Counted from the first letter of the stretch, positions 37,114 through 51,723 are shown. The stretch is DNA of 64,000 nucleotides from Aggregicoccus sp. 17bor-14 (GCF_009659535.1 NZ_VJZZ01000010.1:186001-250000), one strand, 5' to 3'. The notes: generated from the letters alone by a model not told the origin. Numbers and translations: made by a program.

Positions 37114-37195
37114 TCGGGGTGAGGGTGCTGGGCGAAGCCGGGTCACTGTCGACGCCGGGCCGGGGTGGGGATAGCTCCGCCCCACCGTGCCCCGT

Positions 37196-37223
37196 TTGAC
37201 GCCGCCTCGCCCCGCGGGTTACT
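37196..37223 (+). promoter_or_regulatory. Candidate promoter of the LtaS/MdoB-like gene
   Basis: TTGACG (37196-37201) and GTTACT (37218-37223) with a 16-bp spacer. The start point would be about 5 nt before the ATG at 37235. The -35 matches five of six consensus bases. Confidence 0.4.
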
Positions 37224-37234
37224 GCCGCTCCCCC

Positions 37235-38920
37235 ATGGAGCGGCCCCCGCGCGGCGACAGACGAATGGCGTACGCGGCGCTGCTCCTCTTCGCGCTGGCG
37301 CTCTGGCTCGGCCCGCTGCAGGAGCCTGCGCACGAGGCCAAGGCCTTCGCCACGGGGCTGTGCGTCAGCCTGGCGCTGCTCCTCGCCGCGCTCACCGGCC
37401 GCGCCGTCTTCGCGGTCGCCTTCACGTCGCTCCTGATGGGGGTGCTGGGGCTCGCCGCGTGGCTCAAGTACAGGTACCTCGCCCTGCCGCTGCTCGCGCC
37501 CGACCTGCGCTACCTCGCGGGGGCGGACCTGCTGCGCACGCTGGTGCACTACCCATCGCTGCTCACGCTGTGGCTCTCGCTGCTCCTGACGCTGCCATGG
37601 GTGCTCGCCGGCTTCTGGCGCCACGACCGAGGGCGCCCTTTCGGGCGCGCGCCGCTGCGCGCGGCCGTGGCGCTCCTGGGGATGCTCGGGCTGCAGCAAG
37701 CGCTCTCGCCCACGGGCCCGTTCGCCTCGGTGCACGCGAAGGACCCGTACGACCTGATGCAGGAGCGCAGCCCCTTCGCCAGCTTCGCCATCTCCTTCCG
37801 CGCGATGCAGCCGCGGCCGCCCTCCTACGCCCCGGACGCCGCAGGGGCCTTCACCTGGACGCAGCCTCCCGGGCAGCCCCCCGCGAGGCGACCCCTGCCC
37901 GACCTCGTCGTGGTGCTCGAGGAGAGCACCTTCGACCCGCGCACCCTGGGCTTCTGCTCGGAGCCCGTGTGCGAGCGGCGCATGTTCCAGCCCGACGCGC
38001 GCACCGTCTCCGAGGGCCTGCTCAACGTGCACACCTGGGGCGGCGGCACGTGGACGAGCGAGTTCACCTTCCTCACGGGCCTCGTGCACAGCTCGTTAGG
38101 TCCGGCGGGCATCTACGCGCCCTTCAACCTCGCCCCGCGCATCCGCTTCTCGCTGCCGCGCGCGCTCGAGGCGCAGGGCTACCGCACGGTCGCGGTGTAC
38201 CCGACCCCGGCGAGCTACCTCAACGCGGCGCAGGCCTACGCGGCCTACGGCTTCGACGCCTCCTACGACGGGGAGGCAAGCGGGCTGAGCTGGACCTCCA
38301 CGGACGCGGAGATCGTCCGCGCCTTCGCGCGCATCGCGGCGCAGGAGCGCGCGCATGGCGGTGGCCGGCCGCTGTTCCTCTACCTGCTCACCATCCGCCA
38401 GCACGGCCCGCACGGGGAGGCCCACGGCGACCGCCCACCTCCCTACGCGCACGCGCTCGAGCGCAGCCCGCTCGATGCGCGCCAGCAGCGCGCCCTCGCG
38501 GACTACCTCTCGCGGCTCGAGGACTCGGACCGAGCGCTCTCGGAGCTGGAGTCCGTGCTGGAGCGCAGCGGGAGGCCCACGCTGCTGCTGCACTTCGGCG
38601 ACCACCAGCCCTCGTTCGGAGGCGCGCTGGAGGGGCTCTCACTGCCGCCGCACGAGGGCGTCCCGGACGCGCGCCGCGCGACCTACTACCACCTGCGCGC
38701 CCTGCACTGGCCGGTGCAGGGCCTGCGCTACCCGGCGCTGGACCTCGCGCTGCTCGGCGGCCTGCTGCTGGATGCCGCAGGGCTCGCCAAGGATCCCTTC
38801 TTCACGGCGAACGCCCTGCTGCGCGAGCGCTGCCAGGGGCAGTACCTCGCGTGCGAGGCACCGCGCCTGGTGGACTCCTACCACACCCGCGTCTTCGCGG
38901 AGCTCGGCGACCTGCAGTAG
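37235..38920 (+). CDS. LtaS/MdoB-like membrane phosphoglycerol-transferase family protein
   Basis: 561 residues from ATG at 37235. Three to five membrane helices in the first ~165 residues, then an extracytoplasmic sulfatase-fold domain. Metal-binding Glu in VVVLEESTFDP; the probable nucleophile Thr is in GGGTWTSEFTFLTG, matching the LtaS pattern (KTS...EF); the second metal site is LLHFGDHQPSFGG. Members move phosphoglycerol or phosphoethanolamine onto envelope glycans or lipids. Unlike the sulfatase-fold gene at 21957-24056, this one is clearly LtaS-like. Gram-negative members include OpgB/MdoB; the substrate here is unknown. Confidence 0.82.
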   Translation: MERPPRGDRRMAYAALLLFALALWLGPLQEPAHEAKAFATGLCVSLALLLAALTGRAVFAVAFTSLLMGVLGLAAWLKYRYLALPLLAPDLRYLAGADLLRTLVHYPSLLTLWLSLLLTLPWVLAGFWRHDRGRPFGRAPLRAAVALLGMLGLQQALSPTGPFASVHAKDPYDLMQERSPFASFAISFRAMQPRPPSYAPDAAGAFTWTQPPGQPPARRPLPDLVVVLEESTFDPRTLGFCSEPVCERRMFQPDARTVSEGLLNVHTWGGGTWTSEFTFLTGLVHSSLGPAGIYAPFNLAPRIRFSLPRALEAQGYRTVAVYPTPASYLNAAQAYAAYGFDASYDGEASGLSWTSTDAEIVRAFARIAAQERAHGGGRPLFLYLLTIRQHGPHGEAHGDRPPPYAHALERSPLDARQQRALADYLSRLEDSDRALSELESVLERSGRPTLLLHFGDHQPSFGGALEGLSLPPHEGVPDARRATYYHLRALHWPVQGLRYPALDLALLGGLLLDAAGLAKDPFFTANALLRERCQGQYLACEAPRLVDSYHTRVFAELGDLQ

Positions 38921-38926
38921 CCCTGG

Positions 38927-41440
<2,514 letters not shown>

Positions 41441-41667
41441 GGGGAGCGGAGGTCCTTTCGAGTGGGGCGAGCGACCCAGAGGTGTACCGCGCCGCCCGCG
41501 CCTGCCTCTAGCGCGCCGTGGGAGCCTCTTCCGCCTCCGTTCAGCCCTGGTCGGAGGGCGGGCGGGCAGCAGGGCCCCCGCAAACGGCCGCGCCCCCGGC
41601 CAGCGCCCCGGTCCAGGGGGCGCTGCGGCGGGGGCGCGGGGGAATGCGGGAGGGAAGGGGAGGAGGC

Positions 41668-42870
41668 TTAAGGCTGACCGGTCACGGCCGGGCCCACCGG
41701 GGCCTGGGCCGCCACCGCCGCCACGTTCATCGAGTCCAGGCGGTCCGCGAGCGGGGCGATCTTCGCCTGGAAGTCCGCCACCAGGGTGCGCGGCAGGGGC
41801 TCGGCGCGGGGGAAGTTCTGGTTCAGCGGGTTCACGAAGGCGCCGTTGCGCTTGAGGGCGAAGTGCAGGTGCGGCCCCGTGCTGCGCCCGGTGTTGCCCG
41901 AGTACGCGATGACCTGCTTCTGGCTCACGCGCGAGCCCTGGTGCACGCCCGCCCCGTAGCGGCTCAGGTGCAGGTAGCAGGTCTCCATCGCGTTGACGTG
42001 GCGGATGCACACCGTGTTGCCGCCCGGGCCCGTGTTCTGCGCCCGCGTCACCACGCCGTCCGCCACCGCCCACACCGGCGTGCCGATGGCCGCGCCGTAG
42101 TCCACGCCGTTGTGCGCCTTCACGTACTGGAGCACCGGGTGGAAGCGGCTGCCGAAGCCGCTGGTCACGTGCGCGAACTTGAGCGGGCTCTTGAGGAAGG
42201 CCTTGCGCGCGCTCTGCCCGTCCTGCTGGTAGTAGCTCGCGATGCCGCCCGGCAGCTCGTAGCGGAACACCCGCTTCTTGCCCACCGTGCTGCCCGCGTA
42301 GTTGGCCGCGAGCACGTCGCCGTAGCGCACCACGCGCCCGCGGCTCACGAACTTCTCCACCAGCGCGCGCACCTGGTCGCCCTTCTGCACGTCGCGGTAG
42401 AAGTCGATGTCCCACGCGAACACGTCCGCGAGCACCATGCCGATGCTCGGGTCCTCGCCCGCCGCCACCGCCGCCTCGTACAGCGAGCTGGTCACGTCCA
42501 GCGTCACCAGCGACACCTGCTTCTCCACCTCGATGGCGCGCTTGCTGCCCACCAGCTTCTCGCCCTCGCGGCGCACCTGCCACTCGTCCAGGTCGCTCTG
42601 GCGGTAGTCCAGGAAGTCCAGCTCGCCGTCGCGCAGCACCAGGCGCACCTGGTCACCCGTGCGGCTCTTGCGGAAGTCGAACACGCCCTCGAGCGCGGCG
42701 ATCACCGCCTCCACCTGCTCGTCCGGGAGCCCCGCGTCGTGCAGCGCCTGCTTCAGTGTCGAGCCCTGCTCGACGCGCCGGTTCTTCACCAGCGAGCGGG
42801 AGGGGGTGGCGGCCTGGGCGGGGAGGGCGGCGAGCAGCAGCGCCGCGAGGACGAGAGACAGATGACGCAT
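41668..42870 (-). CDS. Secreted M23-family peptidoglycan endopeptidase
   Basis: 400 residues. Signal peptide MRHLSLVLAALLLAALPAQA. Residues ~30-130 resemble the OapA/LysM-like N-terminal region of M23 enzymes (VEQGSTLKQALHDAGLP). The peptidase domain has the zinc ligands H-x3-D in AHNGVDYGAA and H-x-H in GPHLHFAL. It cleaves peptide cross-links in murein, acting in the periplasm. A Gly-rich loop and the PSGFG-like TSGFGSRFHP block are typical of the lysostaphin type. A candidate promoter lies just upstream. Confidence 0.93.
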   Translation of the reverse strand: MRHLSLVLAALLLAALPAQAATPSRSLVKNRRVEQGSTLKQALHDAGLPDEQVEAVIAALEGVFDFRKSRTGDQVRLVLRDGELDFLDYRQSDLDEWQVRREGEKLVGSKRAIEVEKQVSLVTLDVTSSLYEAAVAAGEDPSIGMVLADVFAWDIDFYRDVQKGDQVRALVEKFVSRGRVVRYGDVLAANYAGSTVGKKRVFRYELPGGIASYYQQDGQSARKAFLKSPLKFAHVTSGFGSRFHPVLQYVKAHNGVDYGAAIGTPVWAVADGVVTRAQNTGPGGNTVCIRHVNAMETCYLHLSRYGAGVHQGSRVSQKQVIAYSGNTGRSTGPHLHFALKRNGAFVNPLNQNFPRAEPLPRTLVADFQAKIAPLADRLDSMNVAAVAAQAPVGPAVTGQP

Positions 42871-42903
42871 GGACACCGGGGCAGGGCGGGGGGGAGAGCG
42901 CGA

Positions 42904-42933
42904 AGTGTAGAGGAGCTCGCGGCTGCGGCCCAA
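42904..42933 (-). promoter_or_regulatory. Candidate promoter of the M23 peptidase gene
   Basis: On the minus strand, TTGGGC (42933-42928) and TACACT (42909-42904) are 18 bp apart. Transcription would begin about 27 nt before the ATG at 42870. The 236-bp gap upstream otherwise shows nothing recognisable. Confidence 0.45.
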
Positions 42934-43106
42934 CAGGTGGCCGACGAAAAATCTTTCCGGCTCGTCCGTCCGGTCGCTCCCTACATCCGGCGCAGGGCCG
43001 CGGCAGCGAGGTGCGGCGCAGTTTTCCAGCTCCACCGCGCCACGGTCCCCTCTCGCACTGCGAGACGGCCGGGGCGGGGGAAGGGCGCTGCGCCCTGCGG
43101 GCCCCG

Positions 43107-43730
43107 CTACTCGCCGCGCCGGCCCTTGAGGCGCTGGTACTCGGCCCAGTGCGCCTGGGCGCGGCCGAGCAGCTCGTGCACTTCCTGCTCCTCCTGGCCG
43201 GCCCCGCCGCCCGCGGCGCCGGGGGCCTCCGTGCCGGAGGAGGCCGCGGGGGCGGCGGAGACCGCGGGCGCCTGCGCCCGGTCCTTCGCCCCCGCGTCGT
43301 CCGCCGCCTGGGCGAGGTGCGCCGCGGCGGAGTGGGTGGACAGGCCGGGGTAGTCGGTCACGCCGCGCACGATGTGCACGGGGGTAGGTCGGGCCCCGGG
43401 GCCGCCCTGCACCTGGGCCTCGAGGTCCCCGCCGTAGCGCACCATCATCGCGCCCAGGGTGGCGAGGAAGAAGCTGCCGTCCGCGTCCTCGCGGATCTGG
43501 ACCTCCCGCAGCGCCACCACCCCCTCGTCCGCCGGCTCCACGGGGGCGAAGCGCAGCAGGCAGCCCCCGCGCTCCTCCGCGAGCTCCAGCAGCTCTGCGC
43601 CGCCCGGGCCCGGGCTCCGGGTGAGCCGCAGCGCGAGCTCGGGGGCGAGCTCGCCGGGAAGGCGCTCCAGGGCGCGCCGCGGGACCTCCAGCCAGAAGGA
43701 GTGCACCTGCATCCGCTCGATCCGCGCCAT
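43107..43730 (-). CDS. Hypothetical protein downstream of spoVR
   Basis: 207 residues. The first ~115 look like a compact alpha/beta domain (MQVHSFWLEVPRRALERLPG, then SFFLATLGAMMVRYGGDLEAQV). The last ~85 are Ala/Gly/Glu-rich and probably disordered, ending in a basic stretch. No family recognised. It lies 46 bp after spoVR on the same strand, so it may be the last gene of the prkA-yeaH-spoVR transcript. This would be a lineage-specific addition; no function can be assigned. Confidence 0.65.
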   Translation of the reverse strand: MARIERMQVHSFWLEVPRRALERLPGELAPELALRLTRSPGPGGAELLELAEERGGCLLRFAPVEPADEGVVALREVQIREDADGSFFLATLGAMMVRYGGDLEAQVQGGPGARPTPVHIVRGVTDYPGLSTHSAAAHLAQAADDAGAKDRAQAPAVSAAPAASSGTEAPGAAGGGAGQEEQEVHELLGRAQAHWAEYQRLKGRRGE

Positions 43731-43776
43731 GTGCGTCGCCGTCCTCCGCGTCGTGCGCTCCGCTCCGGGAGCGGCC

Positions 43777-45270
43777 CTACAGGTCGACCTTCTTCTCCGA
43801 GTGGTTCTGCCCGTCGAAGCGCAGCATCACGCCCTTGCCATCGTAGCGCGTCACCAGGCTCACCGGGCGGCGCCACAGGGACTGCAGGTTGCGGAGTGTC
43901 TCCCGGGCGTAGTCGCCCTTGAGGTCCTGCCCGTCGTGTTTGTGCGCGAGCAGCAGCTCACTGCGGTTCTCGTGGTTGCCGTCCACCACCTCGATGATCG
44001 GCTGGCCGAAGTTGGTCAGCCCCGCGAGCAGCTTGCTCTTCACCTTGCGGAACTCGCGGTCGAGGATCTCCCAGCTGTTGCGCTTGTCGTTGAAGCCGTA
44101 GACGAACAGCTTCTGCTCCATCGCGAACTCGGGGGTGAGGAAGGTGTCGATGAAGGTGATGTCGTTGTAGTGCTTGCGCACCTCGAACAGCTTCTCGCGC
44201 CCCGCGCCCAGCTTCTTGTCCCAGGAGCGGCGCGCGCGCAGGTCGTCGCACTCGTCCCACTCCTTGCCGAAGCGGCCCTTGTTCCAGCGCTCCTCGATGT
44301 CCCGGTACAGCTCGATGCCCAGCTTGTAGGGGTTCAGGCTGCCGGGGCGGGTGCCCATGGTGCCGGAGTGGTGGTCCGCGTAGTCGATGATCTCGTGGTC
44401 CTTGAGCGCCCGCGTGGTCATGATCGTGGAGTGCCAGTAGCTGGCCCAGCCCTCGTTCATGATCTTGGTCTGGCCCTGCGGCGCGAAGTAGTAGGCCTCG
44501 TCGCGCAGGATGGAGAGGATGTCCACCTCCCAGTCCTCGAGCGGCGCGTGCTCGAGCAGGAAGAGCAGCACGTCGCGCTGGGGGCGCTCGGGGAAGCGCT
44601 TTGCCCGCTGCTTCTCGTCCTCCACGCGCTTGCGCTGCTCGTCGAGGAACTCGGAGGGGTTGATGAAGCCGCGCATGTATTCGCGCCCCACCTTGAAGCC
44701 CTCCACCCGCTCGTTGCTCTTCGCCTCGTCCTCGGCCCGCTTGGGGTCGGGGTTGCGGCGGATGTGCGGCGCGTGCTGATCGATGAGGTTCTCGAGCGAC
44801 AGCGTGCGGTCGATGAAGTCCTCGACCTTCTCCACGCCGATCTTGTCCACCCAGCGCCGCACGCGCGTGGCGTGGTTCGCCATGTCGTCGATCATCCGGC
44901 GGTTGGTGTGCCGGAAGCTGAAGTTGTTCTTGAAGAAGTCGCAGTGCCCGTAGACGTGGGCCATCACCAGCTTCTGGTCCACCTCGGCGTTGCTCTCCAG
45001 CAGGTACGCGTAGCAGGGGTCGTTGTTGATCACGAGCTCGTAGATCTTGCTGAGCCCGTACTCGTACCCCTTGGACAGCTGCTCGTACTCCATGCCCCAG
45101 CGCCAGTGCGGGTAGCGGTTGGGGAAGCCGCCGTAGGCGGCCACCATGTTCAGCTCGTCGTAGGTGAGCACCTCGAACACGGTCTCGAAGAAGTCGAGCC
45201 CGAAGGCGCGCGCGTAGCCCTCGATCTCGTCCTTCAGCGCGGACAGGCGCGGCGTGAGGCTCTTGGGCAT
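43777..45270 (-). CDS. spoVR: SpoVR family protein
   Basis: 497 residues. Matches SpoVR/YcgB across its length: [69 protein letters not shown] and DFFKNN-type His-rich spots that suggest a metal-binding core. In Bacillus it takes part in spore cortex formation; in proteobacteria it is linked to the PrkA kinase under stress or starvation. The start lies 5 bp after the yeaH stop. Third gene of the prkA operon. Confidence 0.95.
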   Translation of the reverse strand: MPKSLTPRLSALKDEIEGYARAFGLDFFETVFEVLTYDELNMVAAYGGFPNRYPHWRWGMEYEQLSKGYEYGLSKIYELVINNDPCYAYLLESNAEVDQKLVMAHVYGHCDFFKNNFSFRHTNRRMIDDMANHATRVRRWVDKIGVEKVEDFIDRTLSLENLIDQHAPHIRRNPDPKRAEDEAKSNERVEGFKVGREYMRGFINPSEFLDEQRKRVEDEKQRAKRFPERPQRDVLLFLLEHAPLEDWEVDILSILRDEAYYFAPQGQTKIMNEGWASYWHSTIMTTRALKDHEIIDYADHHSGTMGTRPGSLNPYKLGIELYRDIEERWNKGRFGKEWDECDDLRARRSWDKKLGAGREKLFEVRKHYNDITFIDTFLTPEFAMEQKLFVYGFNDKRNSWEILDREFRKVKSKLLAGLTNFGQPIIEVVDGNHENRSELLLAHKHDGQDLKGDYARETLRNLQSLWRRPVSLVTRYDGKGVMLRFDGQNHSEKKVDL

Positions 45271-45275
45271 GGGCT

Positions 45276-46385
45276 TCAGCGCCCCTTTCCGAGGAAGTCC
45301 TTGATGGAGGGGTAGATGGCGTCCTTGTCGCTGATCTCGCTCAGGGCCACGTTCTCGTGGTCCCCCACGCTCTCGCGCAGGTCCTTGATGAACTGCCCTG
45401 AGCCGTAGGGGCTCTCCACCTGGCCGTACGCGAACTGGTTCACGTGCGGGAGGATGTCGTCGCGCAGCATGTCGATGCACTGGCGCGTGTCGTCCGCGCT
45501 CCAGTTGTCGCCGTCGCTGAAGTGGAAGGGGTACACGTTCCACGCGCTCTTCGGGTAGTCCGCCTGGATGATCTCCCGGCACAGCTTGTAGGCGCTGGAG
45601 ATCATCGTCCCGCCCGACTCGCGGGTGTGGAAGAAGGTCTCGCGGTCCACCTCGCGCGCCACCGCGTCGTGGATGACGTAGCGGCTCTCCAGCCCCTTGT
45701 ACTGGTGGCGCAGCCAGGTATCGAGCCAGAAGCTCTCGATGCGAACGATCTCCTTCTGCTCGTCGCCCATCGAGCCGGAGACGTCCATCATGTAGATGAT
45801 GACCGCGTTGGTGTCCGGCAGGTCCTGCAGCTTGTAGCTGCGGTAGCGCCGGTCCTCGCGCGTGGGCACGATGAGCGGCTTGCCCGGGTCGTAGGTGCCG
45901 CTCGCGATCTGCCGCTTCAGCGCCTGCTTGTAGGTGCGCTTGAAGTGGCGCAGCGACTCGGGGCCGGTGGTGTTGACGCCGGTGTACTTGATCTTCTGGG
46001 TGACGATCTTCTCGCTCTGCCGCCGCTCGATGCGCGGCAGCTGCAGCTCCTCGCCGAGGATCTGCGCGAGCTCGTCCAGCGTCACGTCCACTTCCAGCGA
46101 GTGCTCTCCCTCGCCCTGGCCCGCCTGCTTTCCCTCGCCGGGCTGCACGCTGCCGGGCCCCAGCTGCTGGCCCACCTCGCCGTCGCCCTGCCCGACGCCG
46201 CCCTGCTCCTTGTGGCCGTACTTGAAGTGGGGGATGTCGATGAAGGGCAGGGGGATGCTGATGAAGTCCTTGCCCTTCTTCCCCAGCATCTCGCCCTTCT
46301 GCACGTACTTGCGCAGGTTGGCTTTGATCTTCCCTCGGACGATCTGCTTGAAGCGCGAGTGGTCCTGGTGGATTTTGAGGGACAC
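45276..46385 (-). CDS. yeaH: YeaH/YhbH (DUF444) family protein with VWA-like domain
   Basis: 369 residues. N-terminal [12 protein letters not shown] and a Gly/Gln-rich linker (~75-95), then a VWA-like domain with a MIDAS-type DVSGSMG in [12 protein letters not shown] and [12 protein letters not shown] near the end. The family is always found next to prkA and spoVR; its exact role is unknown. The gaps to both neighbours are 5 bp, so a tightly coupled operon. Start ATG at 46385 ([12 protein letters not shown]). Confidence 0.95.
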   Translation of the reverse strand: MSLKIHQDHSRFKQIVRGKIKANLRKYVQKGEMLGKKGKDFISIPLPFIDIPHFKYGHKEQGGVGQGDGEVGQQLGPGSVQPGEGKQAGQGEGEHSLEVDVTLDELAQILGEELQLPRIERRQSEKIVTQKIKYTGVNTTGPESLRHFKRTYKQALKRQIASGTYDPGKPLIVPTREDRRYRSYKLQDLPDTNAVIIYMMDVSGSMGDEQKEIVRIESFWLDTWLRHQYKGLESRYVIHDAVAREVDRETFFHTRESGGTMISSAYKLCREIIQADYPKSAWNVYPFHFSDGDNWSADDTRQCIDMLRDDILPHVNQFAYGQVESPYGSGQFIKDLRESVGDHENVALSEISDKDAIYPSIKDFLGKGR

Positions 46386-46390
46386 GGCGC

Positions 46391-48457
<2,067 letters not shown>

Positions 48458-48476
48458 GTCTCTCCCTCGGCCAACC

Positions 48477-48566
48477 CGGGAGCCCGCGCCGGCCGCGCGC
48501 GCGCCTGGGAGGTGAATGCGTGAACCTGGGGTGACGGGCAGCGATTCCAGCCCGTCCGGGCTCCCG
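48477..48566 (-). promoter_or_regulatory. Nested inverted repeat in the prkA leader
   Basis: CGGGAGCCCG (48477-48486) and CGGGCTCCCG (48557-48566) are perfect reverse complements. They enclose a second hairpin, GACGGGC (48533-48539) with GCCCGTC (48550-48556). In the prkA message the structure would end about 19 nt before the ATG, next to the ribosome site. It could control translation or be an operator. Confidence 0.45.
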
Positions 48567-48712
48567 CGCGTACGGCTGCGCGGGCCCAGGCACGACGACT
48601 GCGTTCGCTGTCCTCTCGGGTCCCCGCCGCGGAGTCGGACCGCGTGCGCGTGTCGGTGGTCGCGCCGCCGGTGCGGCGCCCTGCCTCCACGGGGTGAGAG
48701 AGCACGGCTCTG

Positions 48713-48718
48713 AGTATA
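48713..48718 (-). promoter_or_regulatory. Candidate -10 box for prkA
   Basis: TATACT on the minus strand, 255 bp before the prkA start, in a less GC-rich spot. A weak -35-like TTACCC lies 19 bp upstream. If used, the leader would include the nested inverted repeat. Confidence 0.35.
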
Positions 48719-48956
48719 TGGAGCCCCCTGCCCTTAGGGGTAACGGGCCCCCGTTCTCCCGGCCATTGGTGAACGCGCCGGACGCACGCTCGCCAGGAAC
48801 TGGACGGTGCGCGACGGGGCGCGTGTACGCCCGTCCAACACACGGCCCCCGGCACGGCGGGGCCACCGCCCGCGCGCTGCGCGCCCGCCTGCCTGCCCTG
48901 CCGGCAGACCCGCTCCCTTTCCTTTGGGAGCCAGGTGGGATAGCTCCTCGCGCGCC

Positions 48957-50552
48957 ATGTCGTCTGTCGCCCCCTCTGCCGCCGCCCCCTCCCAGACCCC
49001 TCCGCTCGGCGCGCTCACGCCGGCGCCGGCCGCCGTGGCCGCGCCCGAGCCCGCCCGGCTGCTGCTGTGGCTGCTCGCCGCGGCGCTGCTGCCGCGCCTG
49101 GGGCTCTTCTTCTTCAACGAGAACCTCTACGGGGACGCGGTGGTGCGCACCGAGCTGGCAGAGCGCTGGCTCGGCCATCCGCACTGGATCCGCGGCTACG
49201 GGGACGGCACCTTCCAGTTCGGCCCGCTGCACGTGTACCTGGGCGCGCTGTTCCTGAAGCTGCTGCCCTACCGCGAGCACGCAGGAAGGCTGATGAGCCT
49301 GGTGTTCGGCACGCTCAGCGTGGTGCCGCTCTACGCGCTCACCCGCCGGCTCTTCGGCTGGAAGGCGGCCGCGTGGGCCTGCCTCGCGCTCGCGGCGTGG
49401 GGCATGCACCTGCAGATGTCCACCACGGCGGCGAGCGAGGCGCTCGCGCTCTTCCTCATGCTGGGCGTCTTCGCGCTCTACGCCGAGGCCCTCGACGAGA
49501 ACCGCTTCGCGCCCCTGTTCTGGAGCGCGGTGCTGCTCAACTTCGCGTGCGCCACGCGCTACGACGCCTGGATGTACATGCCGCTGCTCACGGGGTTGCT
49601 GCTGTTCAGCCCCGGGGACGTGGTGGCGCGGGTGACGCGCGCGGTGGGCTTCGGCCTGGTGTGCCTGCCCTTCCCGCTGGTGTGGATGCAGGGCAACGAG
49701 CTGATGCACGGCGACCCCTTCTTCCCCATCCACGACATCGAGAAGTTCCACGCGGCGTGGGTGGCGGACGGGGTGGGGCGCTACGGGCACCTGCTGTACC
49801 GGCTGCAGAACCTCGGCTTCTGGCCGGCCATGGCGCTGTTCACGCTCACCCCGGGCGTGGCGCTGCTGGGCGCGCTCGGCATGCGGCGGGCGTGGAAGAC
49901 CGAGCGCGAGACGCGCTGGCTCATCCTCTCGGCGCTGCTGCCCGCGGCGTTCTACGCCTTCAAGGGCGCGGTGCTGCTGAACTTCGTCCCGCTGGGGCGC
50001 TTCACGGTGACGCAGTTGGTGGTGCTCCTGCCCTTCGTGTGGCTCGGCTACGAGACCTCCGTCGCCGGGCGCAGCGCGGGGGCGCGGCGTGCGGTGGGGG
50101 TGGCCACGGTGCTGCTCGCGGTCGCCATGCCGCTCGCGCTCGGGCTCTACACCTTCCGGCGCGACGGCGGCCTCGCGGACACGATGCGGCCGGTGAGCCC
50201 CGTCACCACCAACCCGGTCCCCATCATGGAGGCGGCGCGCTACCTCAAGGCCGAGGCGGCCGCGAAGGGGAAGGGCGCCATCCTCGACGACGAGCCGCAG
50301 CTCTACATGGACCTGCAGCTCGCCTTCTTCAGCGGCCTGCCGGAGCTGCGCATGGCGCGCTACCGCTGGGACACCTTCCGCCAGCGCCTCGCGGACGCGG
50401 ACCCCGCGGTGCTGGTGCGCTTCGACAACGGCAACCTGGCGAAGGACCCGGGCGTGAAGCTCGAGGGCCGCACGCTCAGCGTGGACGGCCTGCGCTTCGA
50501 GGAGGTGGACGGCTTCCACGCCCCGGTGCACGTGTACCACCGGGCGCCGTAG
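48957..50552 (+). CDS. GT39-like (ArnT/PMT-type) membrane glycosyltransferase
   Basis: 531 residues from ATG at 48957. About ten to twelve membrane segments. The first extracytoplasmic loop has the catalytic acidic site of the GT-C fold (NENLYGDAVVRTELAERW, Glu/Asp). Such enzymes move a sugar from a polyprenyl phosphate to lipid A, protein or another envelope acceptor. The C-terminal ~120 residues form a soluble periplasmic domain. No other polysaccharide gene is nearby, so the acceptor is unknown. A perfect hairpin follows the stop. Confidence 0.8.
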   Translation: MSSVAPSAAAPSQTPPLGALTPAPAAVAAPEPARLLLWLLAAALLPRLGLFFFNENLYGDAVVRTELAERWLGHPHWIRGYGDGTFQFGPLHVYLGALFLKLLPYREHAGRLMSLVFGTLSVVPLYALTRRLFGWKAAAWACLALAAWGMHLQMSTTAASEALALFLMLGVFALYAEALDENRFAPLFWSAVLLNFACATRYDAWMYMPLLTGLLLFSPGDVVARVTRAVGFGLVCLPFPLVWMQGNELMHGDPFFPIHDIEKFHAAWVADGVGRYGHLLYRLQNLGFWPAMALFTLTPGVALLGALGMRRAWKTERETRWLILSALLPAAFYAFKGAVLLNFVPLGRFTVTQLVVLLPFVWLGYETSVAGRSAGARRAVGVATVLLAVAMPLALGLYTFRRDGGLADTMRPVSPVTTNPVPIMEAARYLKAEAAAKGKGAILDDEPQLYMDLQLAFFSGLPELRMARYRWDTFRQRLADADPAVLVRFDNGNLAKDPGVKLEGRTLSVDGLRFEEVDGFHAPVHVYHRAP

Positions 50553-50578
50553 CGCCCCCCGCGCGAGCATGAAGCAGC

Positions 50579-50611
50579 GAAGGGCCGCGACGGCAGACGT
50601 CGCGGCCCTTC
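50579..50611. terminator. Perfect 14-bp hairpin terminator between convergent genes
   Basis: GAAGGGCCGCGACG (50579-50592) and its exact reverse complement (50598-50611) around GCAGA. The GAA/TTC ends give the short A/T edges. It lies between the glycosyltransferase and mltG stops and can terminate both. Confidence 0.75.
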
Positions 50612-50666
50612 TCGTCTCGGCAGGGCCCGTGGGGAGAGGCGAGGGCGGGGCGCCGCCCGTGCCGCG

Positions 50667-51722
50667 CTACCCGCCGCGCTTCTTCTTGCGGAAGTACTCC
50701 ACCTGCCACTGCTGCACGGCGGCCTGGTGGCACTCGTAGGTGGGGCAGAAGATGTGCGTGCCGTCGTTGCGGCTGACGAAGAAGAGGTCCTTGCAGTCCT
50801 GCAGCGGGTTGAGCGCCGCCTGCAGCGCCGCGGCGCCCGGGCTCGCGATGGGGCCGGGCGGCAGCCCCTTGGTGAGGTAGGTGTTGTACGGGTGCGGGGT
50901 GCGCAGGTCCTTCGCGGTGATGTTCTTCGAGTACACGCCGCGCAAGAGCCGCATCGCGTAGATGACCGTGGGGTCGGTGGCGAGCTGCATGCCCTGCTTC
51001 AGCCGGTTGTGGAACACGCAGCTGATGTGCGGCCGCTCCTGGGGCTGGCCCGTCTCCTTCTCGATGATGGAGGCGAGCGTCACCGTCTGCAGCAGGTCCA
51101 GGGTGACGCCCGCCTGCCGCTGCGCATCCGCCTTGCGGTACTCCTCGAGCGTGCGCTGCACCATCTTGGTCAGCACGCTCTCCGGCGTAGCGCTGCGGGT
51201 GAAGGTATAGGTGTCCGGGAAGAGGAAGCCCTCGATGGAGTCCGCCGGTACGCCCACCTTGTGAAGGAAGGCGGGGTCGGCGGCGAGCCGCTCGAGCTGG
51301 GCGCGGTCCAGCCCCAGCGGGGAGGCCGCCACGATGGGCAGAATCTCCTCGGCGCGCAGGCCCTCGGGCACGGTGAAGCGGTACACGCGCACGGTGCCGG
51401 TGCGGATGCGCTCGAGCGCCTCGGGCGGCGTGAGCGTCCCCTCGAAGTAGTACTCGCCCGCCTTGAGCTTGGGGCCCAGGTTCTCGCGGCGGATGTAGAG
51501 GTACGCGAGCTCCGCGTCGTTCACCACGCCCGCCTGGGCGAGCTGGGTGGCGAGCGCGCGGGGGCCCGTGCCCGGCGCCACGTTCACGATGGCGGGCGAG
51601 GCGAGGGTGACCGGCGTGCGGGCAAAGGCGTCGATGCGGCGCTCGCGGTTCCAGTACCAGGCGCCAGCGGCAACGCCGGCGACGAGCACCAGCGCGAGGA
51701 GGGCGAGCAGGACTCTCTTCAC
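50667..51722 (-). CDS. mltG: Endolytic murein transglycosylase
   Basis: 351 residues from GTG at 51722. One N-terminal membrane helix (VKRVLLALLALVLVAGVAAGAW), then a periplasmic YceG domain with the catalytic Glu in SIIEKETGQPQERPHIS and the family block FHNRLKQGMQLATDPTVIYA. It cuts glycan strands to end peptidoglycan polymerisation. The GTG start follows the ruvX stop by one base (TGA-A-GTG), so the two are translated together. The C-terminal LPPGPIASPG block is typical. Confidence 0.95.
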   Translation of the reverse strand: MKRVLLALLALVLVAGVAAGAWYWNRERRIDAFARTPVTLASPAIVNVAPGTGPRALATQLAQAGVVNDAELAYLYIRRENLGPKLKAGEYYFEGTLTPPEALERIRTGTVRVYRFTVPEGLRAEEILPIVAASPLGLDRAQLERLAADPAFLHKVGVPADSIEGFLFPDTYTFTRSATPESVLTKMVQRTLEEYRKADAQRQAGVTLDLLQTVTLASIIEKETGQPQERPHISCVFHNRLKQGMQLATDPTVIYAMRLLRGVYSKNITAKDLRTPHPYNTYLTKGLPPGPIASPGAAALQAALNPLQDCKDLFFVSRNDGTHIFCPTYECHQAAVQQWQVEYFRKKKRGG

Positions 51723-51723
51723 T

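Larger units (their letters stand above)
48458..48956. other. 499-bp divergent intergenic region (prkA leader and GT39 upstream)
   Basis: No convincing gene. It contains a nested inverted repeat near prkA (outer arms 48477-48486 and 48557-48566; inner arms 48533-48539 and 48550-48556) and a TATACT -10-like box on the minus strand at 48718-48713. Nothing else recognised. Confidence 0.55.
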
